Positions 59,192 through 64,000 of a DNA stretch of 64,000 bases are shown one piece after another. The stretch is from contig JANOPA010000131.1 of the NCBI GenBank assembly GCA_031421635.1, positions 15,376 to 79,375 of the forward strand, written 5' to 3'. Made by a program: the position numbers and the translations under genes. The stretch's first letter is position 1, and each line of letters opens with the position of its first letter. The notes beneath the pieces are model-generated. The model made no database searches. It had not been told where the DNA came from and worked only from the letters and a program-made list of their open reading frames with translations. This DNA comes from JAPOKJ01 sp031421635. Lineage in GTDB: Bacteria; Pseudomonadota; Gammaproteobacteria; Burkholderiales; Burkholderiaceae_E.

Positions 59192-59496
59192 GCCAAAAGA
59201 ATTTTTCTACTGCCGGGCGTAATGACGCGGCAGGTGGAATTTGATATTTAGTTTTAGTCGGTCTCCGAATGCTCGGAGATCATTCCCGGGAAATTCGTCG
59301 GCCTTAGGCTCGAGAAGTCAACTTAGGTTGCAGTTCGGGTTTAGAGGCGAATTTCCAGTAAGCGGTTTGCCATCTTGCAAATGTCGTTGTTTTGCGCCAT
59401 CTAACGTGGTTCAGAGACGACCCGAGCGAAGTAGTAGCAAATCAGAGTGCGCCGAAATCGACGTTTGGCGTGCTCAGCTGAAGATAAGAGGTGTTT
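59192..59496 (+). promoter_or_regulatory. Long structured rpsL-rpsG intercistronic region
   Basis: A 305-nt gap without a credible gene. It contains a perfect hairpin TCTCCGA-ATGC-TCGGAGA (59262-59279), a 10-bp palindrome TTCCCGGGAA just after it, and a bulged stem GCCGAAA/TTTGGC (59451-59469) close to the rpsG ribosome-binding site. In E. coli this spacer (about 100 nt) is where S7 represses its own translation; the present one is three times longer. Confidence 0.45.
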
Positions 59497-59967
59497 ATGC
59501 CACGTCGTCGTGAAGTTCCCAAACGTATTGTTCTGCCAGATCCCTTGTACGGCAGTGTTGATGTTTCCAAATTCGTTAACGTATTGATGCTCGATGGCAA
59601 GAAAGCCGTCGCTGAGCGCATGTTGTATAGCGCGTTTGATCAAATCAAAACCAAAGCTGCTAAAGACCCTCTCGAGGTGTTCTCCCAGGCCCTGAACAAT
59701 TGCCGTCCAATGGTCGAGGTCAAGAGCCGTCGCGTGGGTGGTGCCAACTATCAGGTCCCCGTTGAGGTTCGCCCCTCACGTCGTTCCGCGCTCGCCATGC
59801 GTTGGTTGCGTGAAGCCGCGAAAAAGCGTGGTGAAAAATCCATGGGTATTCGTCTCGCGAACGAAATTATTGAAGCGGCCGAAAACCGCGGCGGCGCAGT
59901 GAAGAAGCGTGACGAGGTCCATCGTATGGCCGAGGCTAACAAAGCCTTCTCGCACTTCCGTTTCTAA
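59497..59967 (+). CDS. rpsG: 30S ribosomal protein S7
   Basis: A 156-residue primary 16S-binding protein that nucleates the 30S head. Starts PRRREVPKRIVLPDPLYGSV, then VSKFVNVLMLDGKKAVAERM, NCRPMVEVKSRRVGGANYQV-PVEVRPSRR and AMRWLREAAKKRGEKSMGIR, and ends MAEANKAFSHFRF. GAGGTG lies 4-5 bases before ATG 59497. Expected translational repressor of the operon through the upstream spacer. Confidence 0.98.
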   Translation: MPRRREVPKRIVLPDPLYGSVDVSKFVNVLMLDGKKAVAERMLYSAFDQIKTKAAKDPLEVFSQALNNCRPMVEVKSRRVGGANYQVPVEVRPSRRSALAMRWLREAAKKRGEKSMGIRLANEIIEAAENRGGAVKKRDEVHRMAEANKAFSHFRF

Positions 59968-60018
59968 GCGCTTTAGAACATAAGCTAAGAACCCGGAAAA
60001 ACGCAGGACAAAAAAATT

Positions 60019-62124
60019 ATGGCACGTAAAACCCCTATTGAACGTTACCGAAATATTGGTATCTCAGCTCACATCGACGCGGGTAAAACCACGACGACTG
60101 AACGTATTTTGTTTTATACCGGTGTAAACCACAAGATTGGCGAGGTGCATGATGGCGCCGCCACGATGGACTGGATGGAGCAAGAGCAAGAGCGCGGTAT
60201 CACCATTACCTCGGCTGCGACCACTTGTTTCTGGAAAGGCATGGATTTGTCTTTCCCGGAGCATCACATCAACATTATCGACACCCCCGGACACGTAGAC
60301 TTCACCATTGAAGTCGAACGCTCGATGCGTGTGCTCGACGGCGCCTGCATGGTTTATTGTGCAGTGGGTGGCGTGCAGCCGCAATCTGAGACTGTTTGGC
60401 GTCAGGCCAACAAGTACGGCGTGCCGCGCTTGGCCTTCGTTAACAAGATGGACCGTACCGGTGCCAACTTCTTCAAAGTTGTTGAGCAGATGCGTCTTCG
60501 CTTGAAGGCCAACCCGATTCCCATCGTAATACCTATTGGTGCCGAAGAAGGCTTCAAGGGTGTGGTCGACCTCGTCAAGATGAAAGCCATTATCTGGGAT
60601 GAAGCGTCCCAAGGTATGAAGTTTTCTTATGGCGAAATTCCTGCCGAGCTGGTCGAGACCGCCAAAGAGTGGCGCGAGAAGATGGTCGAAGCGGCTGCCG
60701 AGTCCAATGAAGAGCTGATGAACCGTTATCTGGAAGAGGGCGATCTCTCTGAGAAGGACATCAAGAAGGGTCTGCGTCAACGTACCCTGGCTGGCGAAAT
60801 TCAGCCGATGCTGTGCGGTTCTGCATTTAAGAACAAGGGCGTTCAAGCCATGCTTGACGCGGTGATCGAGCTATTGCCGTCACCTGTGGATATTCCACCG
60901 GTTAAAGGCATGGACGAAAACGAGAACGTGGTCTATCGCAAAGCGGAAGACGGCGAGAAGTTCTCTGCGCTTGCGTTCAAATTGATGACTGATCCGTTTG
61001 TGGGTCAGCTCACCTTTATTCGCGTCTATTCGGGTGTCATGAAGTCCGGCGATACTGTCTTTAATCCTATTAAGGGTAAGAAAGATCGCGTCGGTCGTTT
61101 GTTACAGATGCATGCTAACGAACGTCATGAAATTTCGGAAGTACACGCCGGCGACATCGCTGCTTGCGTAGGCTTAAAAGAAGTGATCACCGGCGAAACC
61201 TTGTGCGACCCGGATCACACCGTGATTCTCGAGCGTATGGTGTTCCCTGAGCCAGTGATTTCACAGGCGGTTGAGCCCAAGACCAAAGCTGACCAAGAGA
61301 AAATGGGCGTTGCCTTGCAGCGTCTAGCTCGTGAAGATCCCTCGTTCCGTGTTCGCACCGATGATGAATCGGGCCAAACCATTATTTCCGGAATGGGCGA
61401 GTTGCACCTCGAAATTATTGTTGACCGTATGAAGCGCGAGTTTGGCGTGGAAGCCTCGGTCGGTAAGCCTCAAGTGGCGTACCGCGAGACGATCCGCAGA
61501 ACCTGCGAAGAAATCGAAGGCAAGTACATCAAGCAGTCGGGTGGTCGTGGTCAGTATGGTCACGTGGTTCTGAAGATCGAGCCCTTGCCTCCTGGAGGCG
61601 CTGGCTTTGAGTTCGTCGACGCGATCAAGGGCGGTGTGGTTCCTCGTGAATACATCCCTGCGGTGGAGAAGGGCTGTATCGATACACTCACTTCTGGTGT
61701 GTTGGCCGGTTATCCAATTGTCGATGTGAAGGTCACCTTGTTCTTCGGTTCTTACCATGACGTGGACTCCAACGAAAACGCCTTCCGTATGGCGGCTTCG
61801 ATGGCTTTCAAAGATGGTATGCGAAAGGCCGCTCCAGTGTTGCTTGAGCCCATGATGGCGGTTGAAGTAGAGTCGCCTGAAGACTATGCCGGTACCGTGA
61901 TGGGCGATTTGTCGTCGCGCCGCGGTATGGTTCAAGGTATGGAAGACATGGCCGGTGGTGGCAAAGCAATTCGTGCTGAAGTACCACTCTCGGAAATGTT
62001 TGGCTACTCAACGACTCTTCGCTCGTTGACACAAGGTCGTGCGACTTACTCGATGGAGTTCAAGCAATATGCAGAAGCTCCCAAAAACGTTGCGGAAGCC
62101 ATTATTACGGCTCGGACAAAGTAG
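60019..62124 (+). CDS. fusA: Elongation factor G
   Basis: Translocation GTPase of 701 residues, five domains, complete. G1 AHIDAGKTTTTERILFYTG, G2 region ERGITITSAAT, G3 IDTPGHVDFTIEVERSMRVL, G4 FVNKMDRTGANF. Domain IV includes SGGRGQYGHVVLKIEPLPPG, and domain V contains MGDLSSRRGMVQGMEDMAGG. Followed by tuf after 71 bp. Confidence 0.98.
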   Translation: MARKTPIERYRNIGISAHIDAGKTTTTERILFYTGVNHKIGEVHDGAATMDWMEQEQERGITITSAATTCFWKGMDLSFPEHHINIIDTPGHVDFTIEVERSMRVLDGACMVYCAVGGVQPQSETVWRQANKYGVPRLAFVNKMDRTGANFFKVVEQMRLRLKANPIPIVIPIGAEEGFKGVVDLVKMKAIIWDEASQGMKFSYGEIPAELVETAKEWREKMVEAAAESNEELMNRYLEEGDLSEKDIKKGLRQRTLAGEIQPMLCGSAFKNKGVQAMLDAVIELLPSPVDIPPVKGMDENENVVYRKAEDGEKFSALAFKLMTDPFVGQLTFIRVYSGVMKSGDTVFNPIKGKKDRVGRLLQMHANERHEISEVHAGDIAACVGLKEVITGETLCDPDHTVILERMVFPEPVISQAVEPKTKADQEKMGVALQRLAREDPSFRVRTDDESGQTIISGMGELHLEIIVDRMKREFGVEASVGKPQVAYRETIRRTCEEIEGKYIKQSGGRGQYGHVVLKIEPLPPGGAGFEFVDAIKGGVVPREYIPAVEKGCIDTLTSGVLAGYPIVDVKVTLFFGSYHDVDSNENAFRMAASMAFKDGMRKAAPVLLEPMMAVEVESPEDYAGTVMGDLSSRRGMVQGMEDMAGGGKAIRAEVPLSEMFGYSTTLRSLTQGRATYSMEFKQYAEAPKNVAEAIITARTK

Positions 62125-62195
62125 TACCGCCTGAGTAGTACCCCTGCAGCGACCGCAACTTAAATTTATTTGATAAAGAATTTGGAGATTTAGAA

Positions 62196-63386
62196 ATGGC
62201 AAAAGGCAAGTTTGAACGTAACAAGCCCCACGTAAACGTAGGCACGATTGGCCACGTTGACCACGGCAAGACGACCCTCACAGCGGCGATCACTACGGTG
62301 CTCTCGAAGTTGTTTGGTGGCGAGGCGAAAGCCTATGACCAGATTGACGCTGCTCCTGAAGAGAAAGCACGCGGTATTACCATTAATACTGCCCACGTTG
62401 AGTATGAGACGAAGAACCGTCACTACGCACACGTCGATTGCCCCGGACACGCCGACTATGTGAAGAACATGATTACCGGCGCAGCCCAGATGGACGGCGC
62501 GGTATTGGTGGTATCGGCCGCTGACGGCCCAATGCCTCAAACGCGCGAGCACATCTTGTTGGCTCGTCAGGTGGGCGTTCCCTACATCATCGTGTTCATG
62601 AACAAGTGCGACATGGTGGATGACGCTGAGTTGTTGGAACTGGTTGAGATGGAAGTGCGTGAGCTTCTGGTCAAGTACGAGTTCCCAGGCGACGATGTGC
62701 CGATCATTCATGGTTCAGCCAAGCTGGCGCTTGAGGGCGACAAAGGCCCCTTGGGCGAGCAAGCCATCCTCAAGTTGGCCGAAGCTCTTGATACCTACAT
62801 CCCTACTCCAGAGCGGGCTATCGACGGCGCGTTCCTGCTCCCGATCGAAGACGTGTTCTCGATCTCGGGTCGCGGCACCGTGGTGACGGGTCGTATCGAG
62901 CGCGGTATCGTGAAGGTCGGCGAAGAGATTGAGATCGTCGGTATTAAAGACACGGTCAAAACCATTTGCACCGGCGTGGAGATGTTCAGAAAGCTTCTGG
63001 ACCAAGGCCAGGCGGGCGACAACGTGGGCATTTTGCTGCGTGGTACCAAGCGTGAAGACGTGGAGCGCGGCCAAGTGTTGGCCAAGCCCGGTTCGATCAA
63101 GCCACACACCAAGTTCGAAGGCGAGATCTATGTGTTGAGCAAAGAAGAGGGCGGTCGCCACACTCCTTTCTTCAACAACTACCGTCCTCAGTTCTACTTC
63201 CGTACGACGGACGTGACCGGCGCGGTGAGTTTGCCTGAGGGTACCGAGATGGTGATGCCTGGCGATAACGTGAAGATCAACGTGGTGCTCATCAACCCGA
63301 TCGCGATGGAGCAGGGCTTGCGCTTTGCGATTCGTGAAGGTGGCCGTACGGTTGGCGCCGGTGTCGTTGCCAAGATCTCCGAGTAA
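62196..63386 (+). CDS. tuf: Elongation factor Tu
   Basis: A 396-residue GTPase that brings aminoacyl-tRNA to the ribosome. G1 GHVDHGKTTLTAAITTVL, EEKARGITINTAHVEYETKN, G3 DCPGHADYVKNMITGAAQMD, G4 FMNKCDMVDD, and the C-terminal RPQFYFRTTDVTGAVSLPEG. GGAG 8 bases upstream of ATG. Only one tuf copy is in the window; betaproteobacteria usually carry a second before the rpl-rpoBC cluster. Confidence 0.98.
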   Translation: MAKGKFERNKPHVNVGTIGHVDHGKTTLTAAITTVLSKLFGGEAKAYDQIDAAPEEKARGITINTAHVEYETKNRHYAHVDCPGHADYVKNMITGAAQMDGAVLVVSAADGPMPQTREHILLARQVGVPYIIVFMNKCDMVDDAELLELVEMEVRELLVKYEFPGDDVPIIHGSAKLALEGDKGPLGEQAILKLAEALDTYIPTPERAIDGAFLLPIEDVFSISGRGTVVTGRIERGIVKVGEEIEIVGIKDTVKTICTGVEMFRKLLDQGQAGDNVGILLRGTKREDVERGQVLAKPGSIKPHTKFEGEIYVLSKEEGGRHTPFFNNYRPQFYFRTTDVTGAVSLPEGTEMVMPGDNVKINVVLINPIAMEQGLRFAIREGGRTVGAGVVAKISE

Positions 63387-63411
63387 GAAAAAGTCAAGAG
63401 AAAGACATATC

Positions 63412-63732
63412 ATGTCCAACCAAAAAATCCGTATTCGCCTCAAGGCCTTCGATTACAAACTAATCGACCAATCGGCTGCTGAGATTGTTGATACTGCCAA
63501 GCGCACCGGTGCTGTGGTTCGTGGCCCAGTGCCGCTGCCTACACGTATTGAGCGTTTTGACATTCTGCGTTCGCCGCACGTCAACAAAACTTCGCGTGAT
63601 CAGTTTGAGATCCGGACTCATCAGCGTTTGATGGATATTGTCGACCCAACCGACAAGACCATTGACGCGCTCACCAAGCTTGACTTGGCTGCGGGTGTGG
63701 ATGTCAAAATCTCGGTTCAGCAAGGCGCTTAA
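63412..63732 (+). CDS. rpsJ: 30S ribosomal protein S10
   Basis: A 106-residue S10 (NusE), also a transcription antitermination partner of NusB. KIRIRLKAFDYKLIDQSAAE, RTGAVVRGPVPLPTRIERFD, HVNKTSRDQFEIRTHQRLMD and DPTDKTIDALTKLDLAAGVD-VKI are all intact. ATG 63412 is preferred over an upstream in-frame codon inside tuf. Normally the first gene of the S10 operon, followed by rplC; here two hairpins, one a clear terminator, follow instead. Confidence 0.97.
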   Translation: MSNQKIRIRLKAFDYKLIDQSAAEIVDTAKRTGAVVRGPVPLPTRIERFDILRSPHVNKTSRDQFEIRTHQRLMDIVDPTDKTIDALTKLDLAAGVDVKISVQQGA

Positions 63733-63742
63733 TTCGCTTTGA

Positions 63743-63767
63743 AGTTCGCGGCGTTAAGCCGCGAACT
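63743..63767 (+). other. Perfect 10-bp hairpin after rpsJ
   Basis: AGTTCGCGGC (63743-63752), loop GTTAA, GCCGCGAACT (63758-63767). No U-run follows, so it may protect the mRNA 3' end or pause polymerase ahead of the terminator at 63779. Confidence 0.6.
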
Positions 63768-63778
63768 GTCTGATATCT

Positions 63779-63812
63779 AAAAAGCTTCGGTCGTCAGACT
63801 GAGGCTTTTTTT
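63779..63812 (+). terminator. Strong intrinsic terminator after rpsJ
   Basis: A 14-bp stem with two G-U pairs (63779-63792 with 63797-63810), loop GTCA, and seven T (63806-63812). The A-run at its 5' side makes it able to work in both directions. It closes the str operon 47 bases after the rpsJ stop. Confidence 0.9.
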
Positions 63813-63859
63813 GTCTCAGGAAGGCGCGATCTCAAGTCGGTGGATGCCAGAGATACTAG

Positions 63860-64000
63860 GTAAAGGCTCGGTCAGTACCGCATTGACGAGATCAGCGTGA
63901 TCGGCTTAGGCGGCCAGAGCTTGATCAGCACTTTGATGGCGAGGCTTGAGTGCTTCTAGTTTCTCAGCGAGATTCCAGGGCAAGAGTTCATCGATCTTAT
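63860..64000 (-). mobile_element. IS66-type insertion sequence, one end
   Basis: The DNA from 63860 rightward begins GTAAAGGCTCGGTCAGTACC. IS66 elements begin and end with GTAA-type inverted repeats. On the minus strand it contains the end of a transposase frame. If 63860 is the true terminus, the 8 bp before it (GATACTAG, 63852-63859) are the candidate target duplication. The other end is outside the window. Confidence 0.6.
63906..64000 (-). CDS. IS66 family transposase, C-terminal end (partial)
   Basis: Minus-strand reading enters at the window edge as KIDELLPWNLAEKLEALKPR and stops at TAA 63906-63908 after HQSADQALAA. The I-D-E-L-L-P-W motif is the conserved C-terminal ending of IS66 transposases. 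The rest lies outside the window, so whether the element is intact is unknown. Confidence 0.7.
   Translation of the reverse strand, partial: KIDELLPWNLAEKLEALKPRHQSADQALAA

Noticed and set aside
62715..63443. Long antisense open frame inside tuf (also 60064-60846 in fusA)
   Set aside because: Shadow of highly biased codon use in the real genes; tuf and fusA are certain on the plus strand.
1..64000. CRISPR arrays, restriction or toxin-antitoxin systems, prophage genes
   Set aside because: None seen. No regularly spaced repeats and no recognisable defence or phage protein among the open frames.

Overview
The window reads as chromosomal DNA of a betaproteobacterium, most likely order Burkholderiales. 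The grounds are the gene blocks: dacA-dat-ybeD-lipB-lipA, birA next to a SPOR protein, rsmI divergent from lpoA-yraN-dolP, a PhaM-like polyhydroxybutyrate granule protein, and rpsL-rpsG-fusA-tuf-rpsJ. Base composition is moderately GC-rich. No tRNA, rRNA or CRISPR array was seen. The only mobile DNA is the end of an IS66-type element at the right edge. Genes are tightly packed, with many ATGA overlaps.

Layout, left part. 1-864 (minus): start of a homocysteine-forming sulfhydrylase and a CoA-binding protein. 1163-3183: PhaM-like protein overlapping a FIST sensory protein. 3150-9885: a MerR/B12-binding photoreceptor-type repressor (CarH/LitR family, cobalamin-ligand motifs intact), divergent from five tightly packed genes: FAD oxidoreductase, DUF1365, cyclopropane-fatty-acid-synthase-type methyltransferase, MFS transporter and SDR. 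This looks like a light- or singlet-oxygen-responsive lipid-modification operon. 10191-15873: YegP, SPOR protein, BirA, VanZ, thioredoxin-like ferredoxin, an alpha/beta hydrolase and two tandem paralogous unknowns. 16074-20260: cell-wall carboxypeptidase, D-amino-acid aminotransferase and the lipoate pathway.

Middle. 20299-26124: PLP transsulfuration enzyme, beta-hydroxyacid dehydrogenase, Tat/lipoprotein thioredoxin, ATP-grasp protein and a protein that looks like an M48 peptidase stripped of its active site. 26223-34806: DolP-, YraN-, LpoA-, RsmI-, RlpA-, BtuF-like, DsbA, SPOR and ArgS. 35003-39962: the most unusual locus. A BcsE-type c-di-GMP receptor, a PgaC-like processive glycosyltransferase, a 70-residue BcsF-like single-span membrane protein and a Tat-exported NodB-type deacetylase are encoded together, with no bcsA/B/C. 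39988-47669: VOC protein, acyl-CoA synthetase, an orphan TOPRIM half of GyrB/ParE, and a complete branched-chain-amino-acid-type ABC transporter (livKHMGF order).

Right part. 47875-50773: DUF2939, small two-span membrane protein, ChaN-like protein and metallophosphoesterase. 50808-54109: acyltransferase 3 and a two-subunit Rieske dioxygenase whose small subunit has an unusual basic, Ala/Lys-rich N-terminus. 54260-58533: DUF2237, HMG-CoA lyase coupled to a VOC protein, 5-formyl-THF cyclo-ligase, DUF4349 and a NadR-kinase-like ATPase. 58602-63812: the str operon with a recognisable promoter, a leader hairpin, a long structured rpsL-rpsG spacer, and strong hairpins right after rpsJ. The usual continuation into rplC is missing and IS66-like DNA follows.

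All functions are from reading protein sequence and gene order; no database search was possible.
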